Source of the DNA: Oscillospiraceae bacterium
GTDB lineage: Bacteria > Bacillota > Clostridia > Oscillospirales > Ruminococcaceae
DNA length: 9,486 bases
Direction: 5' to 3'
Assembly (NCBI GenBank): GCA_031271475.1
Contig: JAISVP010000025.1
Span: forward strand, 1-9,486
Notes under the pieces: generated by a model
Databases searched by the model: none
The model's input: only the letters and a program-made list of their open reading frames with translations
What the model was told of the DNA's origin: nothing
In this document: piece after piece, positions 1 through 6,562 of the stretch
Layout: every line of letters starts with the position of its first letter
Position numbering within the stretch: the stretch's first letter is position 1
Made by a program: the position numbers and the translations under genes

Positions 1-41
1 GGTGCAGAATCGGCATAAGAATCCGTGAAAGGCGTAATGAG

Positions 42-821
42 ATGGCTAAAGATGAAAAAGCCGAAGCTGAAACGTTGGCACGGCTGAAGAAGTATAAGGA
101 AACAGGCGATACAGCTATACGTAATGAAATAGTTGTGGAGTATATGTATGTAGCGGAGATTTGTGCAAGACAGATGAGAGGTTTGGCATCCGGGTATGCA
201 CAAATAGAGGATATGGTTAATCAGGGTATCATAACTCTGATGGAATGTGTAGAAAAGTATGATTTTACAAGGGGTGTGGCGTTTGAAAAATATCTTTTCA
301 TGAGGATTCGGGGATGTATTATAGATTTTGTGCGCAAAGAAGACAGAATTCCGCGGCGGGTAAGGGAGCTTTCTAAGCGTATAATGAAAGCTTATGATGA
401 GATTGCCGGAGAGAATTTAAGCGAGCCGACATTGCAGCAGATAGCGGACAGAATGAATATATCCGCAGAACAGTTGGATAAATACAATGCGGAGATTGCG
501 GGAATAGCAACAGTTTCTTTTGACGATTTACTGGAGAATGTACAGCAGTTGGGTGATGTTTACGGCAGCAGTATGTATGGGGATCTGTGTCCTGAAGAAG
601 TGTACCTTAAGGGGGAAATGAGAAAGGTTTTAGCTCAGGCGGTAGATGAACTCTCAGAGCGTGAACGGTTAGTGATATCCTTGTACTATTATGAGGATTT
701 GGCGCTTAATGAAATAGCCAAGGTAATGGAAGTATCAACACAAAGAGTTTCGCAGTTACACACAAAAGCAGTTTTGAAGTTAAGAAACAGGTTAGAAGCA
801 TATACTAAGAGAGGGGAATAA
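42..821 (+). CDS. fliA: Flagellar/motility sigma factor, sigma-28 family (FliA/SigD)
   Basis: RNA polymerase sigma factor of the sigma-28 group, which directs transcription of late flagellar, motor and chemotaxis genes. Region 2 spans about residues 28-100 and includes IEDMVNQGI, KYDFTRGVAF and MRIRGCIIDFVRKED. Region 3 spans about 101-145. Region 4 spans about 203-252, with LSERERLVISLYYYEDL and a helix-turn-helix around residues 220-250 (NEIAKVMEVSTQRVSQLHTK). The 259-residue length fits the family (SigD about 254). The start is the only ATG in this frame inside the window. The frame is open to the left edge but has no ATG/GTG/TTG, and a weak AAAGG lies about 9 bases upstream. The next gene starts 4 bases after the stop, and its ribosome site lies in the last codons of this gene, so the two are probably translationally coupled. 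One oddity: the usual DW(V/L)PR after region 2 reads DRIPR (101-105). The family call is firm; the precise regulon is inferred. Confidence 0.95.
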   Translation: MAKDEKAEAETLARLKKYKETGDTAIRNEIVVEYMYVAEICARQMRGLASGYAQIEDMVNQGIITLMECVEKYDFTRGVAFEKYLFMRIRGCIIDFVRKEDRIPRRVRELSKRIMKAYDEIAGENLSEPTLQQIADRMNISAEQLDKYNAEIAGIATVSFDDLLENVQQLGDVYGSSMYGDLCPEEVYLKGEMRKVLAQAVDELSERERLVISLYYYEDLALNEIAKVMEVSTQRVSQLHTKAVLKLRNRLEAYTKRGE

Positions 822-825
822 GATT

Positions 826-1563
826 ATGTTATCAGGATTTTATACAGCGGCATCGGGAATACTGACCCAACAGAGAAATTTAAGCGTGGTGTCAAACAAT
901 ATGGCAAACTCACAAACGGTGGGATTTAAATCCGACAGACTTGTGACGTCTACATTTGACCATACCTTAATGACAAGGATAGAAAGGGGGACGCGCACGC
1001 ATATAGGAACTACATCACCGATAAGCACCGTTGACGATATAGTTACGAATCTGGAATCTGCCGGGTATAAGTCGACGGAAAGACCGTTTGATATGGCAAT
1101 TTCAGGCGAGGGGTATTTTAATATCATGGGTCTGGAAAGGCAGTATATGACACGTAACGGTAATTTTAATATTGATCAGGAAGGTTATCTTGTGCTTGAG
1201 GGAATAGGCAGAGTGTTAGGAGAGAACGGAGCTGTTAATGTCGGAGGGTCTGATTTTACAGTTGATTATGACGGGTCAGTTTATGACGGGAATATGAATT
1301 ATATAGACCGATTACTCGTAACGGTTCCGGATGAGGGGGTAGAACTTCAAAAGTATAATAACGGGTTGTTTTCTTCAAATCAGGTGCAGATTGTGGGGAA
1401 TGCAACAGTTTTCCAAAAGTTGCTTGAACGCTCGAATACGGATATGAATGAAGAGTATACAAGGCTTATGGAGGCACAAAAGGCGTTTACTGCTTGCAGT
1501 AATGCTTTGCAGATTATGGATACAATGAATTCAAGGGCGACAGCTATAGCAATGGTTTCTTAA
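826..1563 (+). CDS. Flagellar basal-body rod / hook-basal body protein (FlgF/FlgG family)
   Basis: A 245-residue axial protein of the flagellar rod/hook family, exported through the flagellar type III apparatus and assembled outside the membrane. Three family blocks are visible: the N-terminal rod motif (about 4-35, with AASGILTQQRNLSVVSNN, MANSQ and GFK), the central FDMAISGEGYF...YMTRNGNFNID block (88-117), and the C-terminal helix (201-240, ERSNTDMNEEYTRLMEAQKAF then ALQIMDTMN). These end helices pack as the coiled-coil core of the axial filament. There is no signal peptide, as expected for this export route. The ribosome site GAGAGGGG (809-816) supports the ATG at 826. It is slightly shorter than typical FlgG (about 260). 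By position after the sigma gene it corresponds to the first of the paired genes called flgG1 or flhO in other Firmicutes. Whether it is functionally FlgF or a second FlgG cannot be decided from sequence alone, so no symbol is given. Confidence 0.92.
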   Translation: MLSGFYTAASGILTQQRNLSVVSNNMANSQTVGFKSDRLVTSTFDHTLMTRIERGTRTHIGTTSPISTVDDIVTNLESAGYKSTERPFDMAISGEGYFNIMGLERQYMTRNGNFNIDQEGYLVLEGIGRVLGENGAVNVGGSDFTVDYDGSVYDGNMNYIDRLLVTVPDEGVELQKYNNGLFSSNQVQIVGNATVFQKLLERSNTDMNEEYTRLMEAQKAFTACSNALQIMDTMNSRATAIAMVS

Positions 1564-1590
1564 ATGTTTGAAAATTAAGGAGAATTACTT

Positions 1591-2400
1591 ATGAACATAG
1601 CATTCTACAATGGGGCGTCAGGACTTAAGGCTTATCAGCACGGAATAAATGCGGTGGCACATAATATCGCAAATGTAAACTCTTACGGTTACAAGGCGGA
1701 TAAAGCCGAGTTCCGGGACTTAATGTATACAAGGATGGATGTGAATCCTAACTATAACGGAACGCGTGAAGCGGGTACGGAACTGATGAACGGACACGGT
1801 GTGCAGTTATTTGGGCTGGATTTGCAGTATACGCAGGGGTCATTCCATAATACCGGACATCCGCTTGATTTTGCAATTGCGGGTGAAGGACTGTTTGCCG
1901 TAAACAGACGTGACAGAATTGAGTATACACGTAACGGGGATTTTGATATAAGTGTTGAACCGGACGGGAATTATCTTGTGGCGGCGGACGGTGCGTATGT
2001 GCTTGACGCAGACTATCAGAGAATACAGATACTGTATAGGGACGAATATGGTCCCAATGGCGAATTAACCCCTACTGAAGAGATTGATTTTGACGCAATT
2101 GCGGAGAGATTAGGGGTTTTTTCATTCGACAATCCATTCGGTTTGCAGAAACTTGACGGACAGAATTTTTTGCCCACGGATATTTCAGGACAGCCGTTTC
2201 CTGCATTTGCAATAGGTGAGGATGGGCGTGTGGTACGGCAGTACGAAATCTATACCACATCTTTGGAACGTTCAAATGTCAGCCTGTCACAGGAAATGTC
2301 GGATCTGATTGTAGATCAAAAAGCATATCAGTTCAGTGCGCGTGTCGTAAGTGTTGCCGATGAGCTGGAACAGGTTGTTAACAGTTTACGCAGGAGTTAA
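1591..2400 (+). CDS. flgG: Flagellar basal-body distal rod protein FlgG (FlhP-like)
   Basis: A 269-residue distal rod protein that forms the axle between the motor and the hook and is secreted by the flagellar export apparatus. The N-terminal rod block is at about 6-36 (YNGASGLKAYQHGINAVAHN, then IAN and YGYK). The central block is at 90-120 (PLDFAIAGEGLF, EYTRNGDFDI). A typical FlgG/FlgE segment lies around 175-203 (GVFSFDNPFGL, NFLPTDISGQPF). The C-terminal axial helix runs from about 224 to 266 (SLERSNVSLSQEMSDLIVDQ, then ARVVSVADEL). Length matches FlgG/FlhP. AAGGAGA at 1577-1583 is a strong ribosome site, 7 bases before the ATG. It is paralogous to the preceding gene, with 27 bases between them, so the two are very likely co-transcribed and adjacent in the rod. 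The FlgG name is preferred because of its length and central segment. Confidence 0.92.
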   Translation: MNIAFYNGASGLKAYQHGINAVAHNIANVNSYGYKADKAEFRDLMYTRMDVNPNYNGTREAGTELMNGHGVQLFGLDLQYTQGSFHNTGHPLDFAIAGEGLFAVNRRDRIEYTRNGDFDISVEPDGNYLVAADGAYVLDADYQRIQILYRDEYGPNGELTPTEEIDFDAIAERLGVFSFDNPFGLQKLDGQNFLPTDISGQPFPAFAIGEDGRVVRQYEIYTTSLERSNVSLSQEMSDLIVDQKAYQFSARVVSVADELEQVVNSLRRS

Positions 2401-2423
2401 GCGGTTCCTTCAGGAGGGGATGT

Positions 2424-5069
2424 ATGGAAGTAGGGTTTATGCCGGTAAATTCCGGTACGGTTGCCTCTAAAGCGAGTGAATCCGGCAGACAGGAAGATAT
2501 AAATGCCGCAAGAGAAACATCCAGTCCGAATAGATCAGATCGTCCGGGCAGACGCGGAAAAGCAAATGAAATTAAAGATACCCACGAGCGCGGCAATGTT
2601 TCCGGTAAAACCGTACGCCGTGAACACAATAAAAGAATGCTGAGGCAGATTGTAAACTTGATGTCAGAGGATTTAGACGCGTTTTCCGAGGATGTTGAGG
2701 AAATTACAGAGTTGACGGAAGGAGACTCTGCTGATTCCGCAGTGGAGAATGCAGAGAATACGGAAACGGAAGCCCGTCCGGAAGTGCCGATTGAAAGAGA
2801 TGAAGCAAAACCGGATGAAGCAGCGGAAACGCTGGATGAAACTGCGAAAGAGTCAACAGAAACTACTGAAACGCCGGATGAAACTGCGGAAACTGCGGAA
2901 AAAACATCAGAAATTGATGAAACAGCTGAAACGCCGGAAGAAACCGCGGAAACTGCCGAAACTACAGAAGAGACAGCCGAAACTGCCGAAATGCCGGATG
3001 AAACTGCTGAAACACCGGATGAAACTGCGGAAGCGTCAGCGAAGACTGCGGAAAAAACAGTGAAAACACCTGCTGAAACGGCAGAAAAGTCCACGGTAGC
3101 GCAGGAGATTCCTGCCGGAACAGATGACCGTAAGTCCGTACAAGGCAATACGTCCGAACATAGAAACAATGCGGAATACCCGGAAATTGCACGGGAAGTC
3201 AGACAGTTTTTATCAGATGCTTTGGACAGTCAGCCGGATTATGAAATGAAGTATAATTTCCGAATGCTTCTAAAGTCGCTTAGTCCGGAAATGGGAAAGG
3301 AGCAGTTGCTTGAATTTGTTTCCCAAAACTTAAGATTTTTATCGGAAAGAACACATAATAAAGGTATTGCCGCTGACCTTGCGGCGTTTTCAAAACAGTT
3401 TGCGGCGGTTCCTTCGGAGTCCGAACTGTCCGTATTAAAACAAAAGGTACTGGAGTTGCTTGGCCGGCTGAATACGTCGGATGATATACAGTTTGCTAAA
3501 CTTGAAACTATGACGCTTTATTCTCTGTTGAGGATGGAGGATAACGGTAATTTCATCAGAGAGGCAATGCTCTCGTTAGGTGTGTTGCTTGAGGGCGGAG
3601 ATTTAAAAACGGAAATCGCCGCCGGAGTCAGTAAATTTATAAAGGGGGGAATTGATGTGGCGGATATGCTAAAAATTACCACGCCGCTTATCAATAAGGG
3701 CCCGATTAACCCTGCACGTCAGATTACGGACCCGAGTGCGCCCGCATTTGATCTCACACAGATTGATAAAGTTCTTCCGATGAATATTTCATCAGGGATT
3801 TTAAGTCAGCATCACGGATTGGTGGACAAAGACGGGAAACCGACAATTCTTATGGACTTACTGAAAGATCCCGCTGTTACGGTAAGTTTTTTAAAGAATA
3901 TATATATGCTCCAAGAAATTATCAGTCTTTTGCCGGTAAATAACTCCACATTTACGGAAGAAATTGAGAAATTATTTAATGCATTACTTATACCGCCCGG
4001 GAATATAGCCGGGGAAATGAAAAACCAAGAGAACAAAGCTACTGCTTTTAAGGGTGAGTTATTTGACTTTTTACGGAATATTGTAAGGAACAATCCCGAT
4101 AAAGAAACCAAATACTGTGTGGCAATGCTGTTAAAATCCATAAATCATGAAATGAACAGACGTGATATATTGGACGCATTAGCCAATAATCTGAAATTTT
4201 TGGGAGAGAGTTTAAGTGCGAGTGCGGTTTTGGCAGGCAAGCTCGAAGACATTTCCGAAGCATTCCGTGCACCCGGTGCGGAACATAATTTTACGGCTTT
4301 AAAAAGTGAAGTTTTAGAACTTTTGGGCGAAGTCGAAAACAGTATACTTTTTGACTCAAAAGCTGATAAATTAGTTTCAATAACGCAGTATAATCTGTCG
4401 CGTTTTAACGATAACAGAGATTTCCTAAAGGAGTCATTGCGGACTTTGGTAATGTTTCTTGACGGAGCTGATACAAAGAATGAACTGATTTCACAGGTTA
4501 ATAAGTTTATGCGTGCTTTGAGGGCAGGCGCTTTGCGTCCTCAGAGTACATCGGAGGTTATGGATGTTCTTGCTGATATTATCGGTAAACAGTCTGAAAA
4601 TGAAGAAGTGCGTATGCTCAATGCAGAACATGTTGAAAAGATTGTAACCAGTCTTCTGTCGTCTCCGTGCAATTTTACGCCGCTTTTACATTTTGTAATA
4701 CCGGTAATGTTTGACAGTATAAAATCGTTTGCGGAACTTTGGATTAATCCGGACGGAAAAGAAGACAGTTCGGAAACCGGTGACAGTGACGAGTGTATTC
4801 ATATGCTTATAGTGTTTAATATGGAGGGAATCGGACAGTTTGAGACGGAACTTTATGTGGAAAACAGAAATATCAAAATGTTTTTATTTTGTCCCCAGAA
4901 TTATGTAAGTGCTTTTTCCGGGCTTCAGCAGGAATTTTCCGATGCTATTTCATTCTCGGATTACCGTTTTGAAAAAATTAAAGTGGATAAACTTGAGGAT
5001 ACACGCTCATTGCTTCAGGTGTTTAAATCACTTCCGTATAAAAGAATGGGTGTAGACGTTAAAATATAA
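2424..5069 (+). CDS. Large flagellar-cluster protein with FliK-like C-terminal domain, acidic repeat tract and internal duplication
   Basis: An 881-residue protein with no confident full-length family match. Visible parts in order: a basic, polar N-terminus (1-80); an acidic Glu/Thr/Ala tract (about 131-222) built from variants of PDETAET; a helical module A (about 258-408); a linker with a Pro/Asn-rich part (410-545); module B (about 545-698), which aligns with A (MLLKS at 281 and 568, VLELLG at 342 and 630, KF at 404 and 694); and a C-terminal region (791-881) with IHMLIVFNMEGIGQFETELY and a GVDVKI end. That last part follows the pattern of the FliK C-terminal domain: two beta-strands around an LG-type turn, then an amphipathic helix. 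No signal peptide or membrane segment is seen. AGGAGGGG (2412-2419) sets the start. FliK is normally a secreted hook-length ruler whose C-terminus contacts FlhB. The next gene is FlhB-C-like, which supports a role in export switching, comparable to Bacillus YlqG-YlqH. The FliK relation is an inference from pattern, not from a search. Confidence 0.7.
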   Translation: MEVGFMPVNSGTVASKASESGRQEDINAARETSSPNRSDRPGRRGKANEIKDTHERGNVSGKTVRREHNKRMLRQIVNLMSEDLDAFSEDVEEITELTEGDSADSAVENAENTETEARPEVPIERDEAKPDEAAETLDETAKESTETTETPDETAETAEKTSEIDETAETPEETAETAETTEETAETAEMPDETAETPDETAEASAKTAEKTVKTPAETAEKSTVAQEIPAGTDDRKSVQGNTSEHRNNAEYPEIAREVRQFLSDALDSQPDYEMKYNFRMLLKSLSPEMGKEQLLEFVSQNLRFLSERTHNKGIAADLAAFSKQFAAVPSESELSVLKQKVLELLGRLNTSDDIQFAKLETMTLYSLLRMEDNGNFIREAMLSLGVLLEGGDLKTEIAAGVSKFIKGGIDVADMLKITTPLINKGPINPARQITDPSAPAFDLTQIDKVLPMNISSGILSQHHGLVDKDGKPTILMDLLKDPAVTVSFLKNIYMLQEIISLLPVNNSTFTEEIEKLFNALLIPPGNIAGEMKNQENKATAFKGELFDFLRNIVRNNPDKETKYCVAMLLKSINHEMNRRDILDALANNLKFLGESLSASAVLAGKLEDISEAFRAPGAEHNFTALKSEVLELLGEVENSILFDSKADKLVSITQYNLSRFNDNRDFLKESLRTLVMFLDGADTKNELISQVNKFMRALRAGALRPQSTSEVMDVLADIIGKQSENEEVRMLNAEHVEKIVTSLLSSPCNFTPLLHFVIPVMFDSIKSFAELWINPDGKEDSSETGDSDECIHMLIVFNMEGIGQFETELYVENRNIKMFLFCPQNYVSAFSGLQQEFSDAISFSDYRFEKIKVDKLEDTRSLLQVFKSLPYKRMGVDVKI
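2814..3089 (+). repeat. Imprecise tandem repeats coding an acidic Glu-Thr-Ala tract
   Basis: This stretch inside the 881-residue protein is made of short in-frame repeats based on the codons for Glu-Thr-Ala-Glu, with the longer unit PDETAET recurring at residues 151, 191 and 197 and variants such as PEETAET at 171. Third-base changes (gaaact/gaaacg/gaaaca; gcg/gcc/gct) show that the repeats are not fresh identical copies. The protein segment should be disordered and strongly negative. The same periodicity opens long false reading frames on the opposite strand (Ser-Ala-Val-Ser pattern) and in the +1 frame (Lys/Arg/Leu pattern). Confidence 0.85.
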
Positions 5070-5097
5070 TAGGCAGTAAGCAATTTAAGGGCAGTCG

Positions 5098-5116
5098 GTG
5101 CCGTAATTACCGGTAC
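5098..5116. repeat. Small hairpin just upstream of the first modular element
   Basis: GTGCCG (5098-5103) pairs with CGGTAC (5111-5116) through one G-U pair, leaving a 7-base loop. It lies 28 bases after the stop of the FliK-like gene and abuts the first hairpin of the next element. No T-run follows, so it is not a standard terminator. The pairing is seen directly; a function is not claimed. Confidence 0.45.
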
Positions 5117-5218
5117 AGCCGTTTCTAACGGCTGCGGTCTGGGCAAAGCCCAGACCTCTAACTCAAATGCGTTCATTTACGATAACTTCGCTTAGCAAAG
5201 TTATCGGTCGAAATTACT
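5112..5218 (+). repeat. Modular hairpin element, copy I (intergenic)
   Basis: A 107-base intergenic element between the FliK-like and FlhB-C-like genes. Hairpin a is AGCCGTTTCTAACGGCT (5117-5133). Hairpin b (5136-5156) has arms GGTCTGGGC and GCCCAGACC with loop AAA. A weaker hairpin has arms AAATG/CATTT (5165-5178). Another has arms GATAACTT and AAGTTATC (5181-5205). The element closes with GGTCGAAATTACT (5206-5218). The left part (a and b) and the closing 13 bases recur in copy II, but the middle differs. No hairpin is followed by a T-run. It probably remains in the mRNA, since no clear promoter or terminator is seen. Reading it as a REP-like or other small non-autonomous repeat is inference. 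Confidence 0.8.
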
Positions 5219-5223
5219 TAAAA

Positions 5224-5230
5224 AGAGGAA
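5224..5230 (+). promoter_or_regulatory. Ribosome binding site that decides the FlhB-C-like start
   Basis: AGAGGAA lies 5 bases before the ATG at 5236 and 2 before the ATG at 5233. The upstream ATG at 5167 has no such site and sits inside the AAATG hairpin of element I, so the longer reading (22 or 23 more residues) is unlikely to be used. Confidence 0.65.
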
Positions 5231-5235
5231 CGATG

Positions 5236-5628
5236 ATGTCAAGGTACAAGAAGAAAAGAAAGATTGCCGGCGGGAATAAGGCTGTTGCGTTAAGATATAA
5301 CAATGAATCGGATAACGCTCCGATAGTAATAGCATCCGGGTACGGTACAATTGCCGATAAGATAATTGATATAGCTGAGCAGAACGGAATACCTGTATTT
5401 CGGGACGACTCAGCGGCATCCCTTTTGTGTATGCTTGACGTAGGAGAGAGTATACCGCCTGAACTGTATGAAGTGGTGGCGGCGATATATGTACAGTTGC
5501 TTAAGACGGCTGCACAGATAAAAGGTACGGCGGGTATTAACGAGAAAATAAAACTGTTAAGCAGAAGAAAATCAGCGGAAACGGTTGAAAATACAGAAGA
5601 TATAACTATGGAAGATTTAGAATTTTAA
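5236..5628 (+). CDS. FlhB C-terminal domain-like protein (EscU/YscU/HrcU-type export switch domain), YlqH-like
   Basis: A 130-residue soluble protein matching the small cytoplasmic domain that follows the autocleavage site in FlhB and its type III secretion relatives. KAVALRYN at 15-22 corresponds to FlhB's YAVALKY. APIVIASG (28-35), IADKIIDIAEQNGIPVF (39-55) and IPPELYEVVAAIY (73-85) follow the rest of the FlhB-C fold. The family's Asn-Pro-Thr-His motif is absent: the sequence before KAVALRY is a basic leader MSRYKKKRKIAGGN. No membrane domain is present. The tail (about 113-130) is acidic and probably flexible. An ATG immediately before (5233) is an equally legal start adding one Met. Free-standing FlhB-C proteins are known (Bacillus YlqH), and in some systems they can stand in for the FlhB-C part. 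Its position after a FliK-C-like gene suggests the two products interact. Confidence 0.88.
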   Translation: MSRYKKKRKIAGGNKAVALRYNNESDNAPIVIASGYGTIADKIIDIAEQNGIPVFRDDSAASLLCMLDVGESIPPELYEVVAAIYVQLLKTAAQIKGTAGINEKIKLLSRRKSAETVENTEDITMEDLEF

Positions 5629-5679
5629 TATATGCGTTTCCGATTTTGTCTGCACTGATAAGTTTGCCGGAGGCATATG

Positions 5680-5784
5680 GGTATAGCCGTTTCTAACGGC
5701 TGTGGTCTGGGCAAGCCCAGACCACGCACGCAAATAGCGTGCGGCGATGAGTACGGGCTTATCCCGTTCGGGGTCGAAATTACT
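5680..5784 (+). repeat. Modular hairpin element, copy II (intergenic)
   Basis: A 105-base element in the 258-base gap before the PilZ gene. Hairpin a is AGCCGTTTCTAACGGCT (5685-5701), identical to copy I. Hairpin b (5702-5725) has 11-base arms GTGGTCTGGGC and GCCCAGACCAC. Hairpin c has arms CGCACGC and GCGTGCG (5725-5743). Hairpin d has arms ACGGG and CCCGT (5753-5767), preceded by GATGAGT. It ends with GGTCGAAATTACT (5772-5784), the same 13 bases that end copy I. The rest of the gap (5629-5679 and 5785-5870) shows no gene, no clear terminator and no convincing promoter: TATGAT at 5788 lacks a matching -35 box. Confidence 0.82.
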
Positions 5785-5873
5785 GTATATGATAAATTAT
5801 TCGGTTTGCGTACTTGTCTTTGGTAAACGGAAAGAGGTTGGAACTGAGATTATAGATTTTTGACAGAAACTAA

Positions 5874-5880
5874 GGGAGGA
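5874..5880 (+). promoter_or_regulatory. Ribosome binding site that decides the first PilZ start
   Basis: GGGAGGA lies 6 bases before the ATG at 5887. A TTG in the same frame at 5860 would add nine residues but has no ribosome site and would place this purine run inside the coding sequence. The paralogue downstream also begins at the equivalent Met (M-x-L-x-E-G-Y), supporting 5887. Confidence 0.8.
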
Positions 5881-5886
5881 AACTGC

Positions 5887-6534
5887 ATGGTTCTGCATGA
5901 AGGATACCGCGGTGCAATATGTGAAATAAAAAATTTTGAAACGAACAGGCTGCTTTCGGTGGGATACATAAAAAGAGTCGATAACGATTATATTTTAATA
6001 GGAGAACGTACGGATGCATTGAATTATATGGCATTGAATACGAAGGTGAAGGTCAGTATATTCAACGCTAAATTTGGGTTTAGGGTAGTGGGTGCTGTTG
6101 TCTATACATCCACACAGGAGGAATTGAAACTTTCGGAAGTGCGGGAGATTGTTAACGGTGAACGCCGCGACTATTTCAGGGTAGATATGTCTTTAGAGGC
6201 GAAATTCTATAAATATTATGGCAGACCGCCCGGTTCGGCAAACATTTTCTATGATGCGCAAATAAGTAATATGAGTCTGAAAGGGATATTGGCACAAACC
6301 GATATGGTGATGGAAGAGGGTGATTATTTTTGGGCGGAATTCCGGATAGGAGATAAGAAATGTGAATGCAATTGCCGTGTAATCCGCAGAAGTGAAGAAG
6401 GTGATGAATTTGTATACGGCTGTGAGTTCGTGTTTATGAGGCCCGAATCCGCAATGAATATGGATGTGATAAGTGCATTTCTGTTTCAGCAGCAGCAGGA
6501 GCTGTTAAGGCAGAGAAGAAAATCGAAATATTAA
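5887..6534 (+). CDS. PilZ-domain cyclic-di-GMP receptor, YcgR-like
   Basis: A 215-residue two-domain protein. Residues 1-88 form an N-terminal beta-rich domain like that before PilZ in YcgR/YpfA proteins. Residues 90-200 form the PilZ domain, with both cyclic-di-GMP motifs intact: RDYFR (R94-x3-R98) and N128-x-S130-x2-G133 in ISNMSLKG. A beta-barrel ending at VIRRSEEGDEFVYGCEF (165-181) and a C-terminal helix rich in Gln and Arg (199-215) follow. Proteins of this type bind cyclic-di-GMP and, in flagellar systems, act on the motor or on export to slow swimming. The protein is soluble and probably cytoplasmic. The gap to the next gene is 28 bases, so co-transcription is likely. The neighbouring gene begins with a full-length paralogue of this one. 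The family is clear; the partner is not known. Confidence 0.9.
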   Translation: MVLHEGYRGAICEIKNFETNRLLSVGYIKRVDNDYILIGERTDALNYMALNTKVKVSIFNAKFGFRVVGAVVYTSTQEELKLSEVREIVNGERRDYFRVDMSLEAKFYKYYGRPPGSANIFYDAQISNMSLKGILAQTDMVMEEGDYFWAEFRIGDKKCECNCRVIRRSEEGDEFVYGCEFVFMRPESAMNMDVISAFLFQQQQELLRQRRKSKY

Positions 6535-6547
6535 TCCGGACAGTAAA

Positions 6548-6554
6548 AAGGTGG
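6548..6554 (+). promoter_or_regulatory. Ribosome binding site that decides the PilZ-FapA start
   Basis: AAGGTGG lies 8 bases before the ATG at 6563. A GTG at 6551 in frame would overlap this site and add four residues with no counterpart in the PilZ paralogue, so the ATG is preferred. Confidence 0.7.
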
Positions 6555-6562
6555 TGAACATT

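Noticed and set aside
1..41. Possible tail of an upstream gene
   Set aside because: Two frames end within the first 28 bases (stops at 16-18 and 26-28), and either could be the end of a preceding gene, but five to eight codons are too few to identify it.
2749..3063. A Lys/Arg/Leu-rich reading frame of 104 codons in another + frame
   Set aside because: Also a shadow of the repetitive codons (ggaaac, gaaact read one base off); low complexity throughout and no start signal.
2378..3169. A 263-codon reading frame on the minus strand rich in Ser, Ala and Val
   Set aside because: It is the complement of the GAA/ACT/GCG codon pattern of the Glu-Thr-Ala tract; no ribosome site and no recognisable domain, while the + frame continues into conserved repeats.
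5136..5156. Hairpin b of copy I as an intrinsic terminator
   Set aside because: A strong 9-base-pair stem, but it is followed by TCTAACTC rather than a T-run, and the same stem recurs as part of a repeat. The same holds for the stems in the other two gaps.
5353..5360. GCCGATAA resembling a sigma-28 -10 box
   Set aside because: It lies inside the FlhB-C-like coding sequence (codons for Ile-Ala-Asp-Lys), and no TAAA is found 15 bases upstream. A similar GCCGATAA near 8857 is also coding and lacks the -35 part.
5112..5784. CRISPR-like repeat array
   Set aside because: The repeated parts are clustered palindromes in separate gaps flanking a gene, with no regular spacing or unique spacers.
5860..5865. 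TTGACA as a -35 box before the first PilZ gene
   Set aside because: A -10 box would have to fall on the start codon region (about 5883-5888), which reads CTGCAT and does not match.
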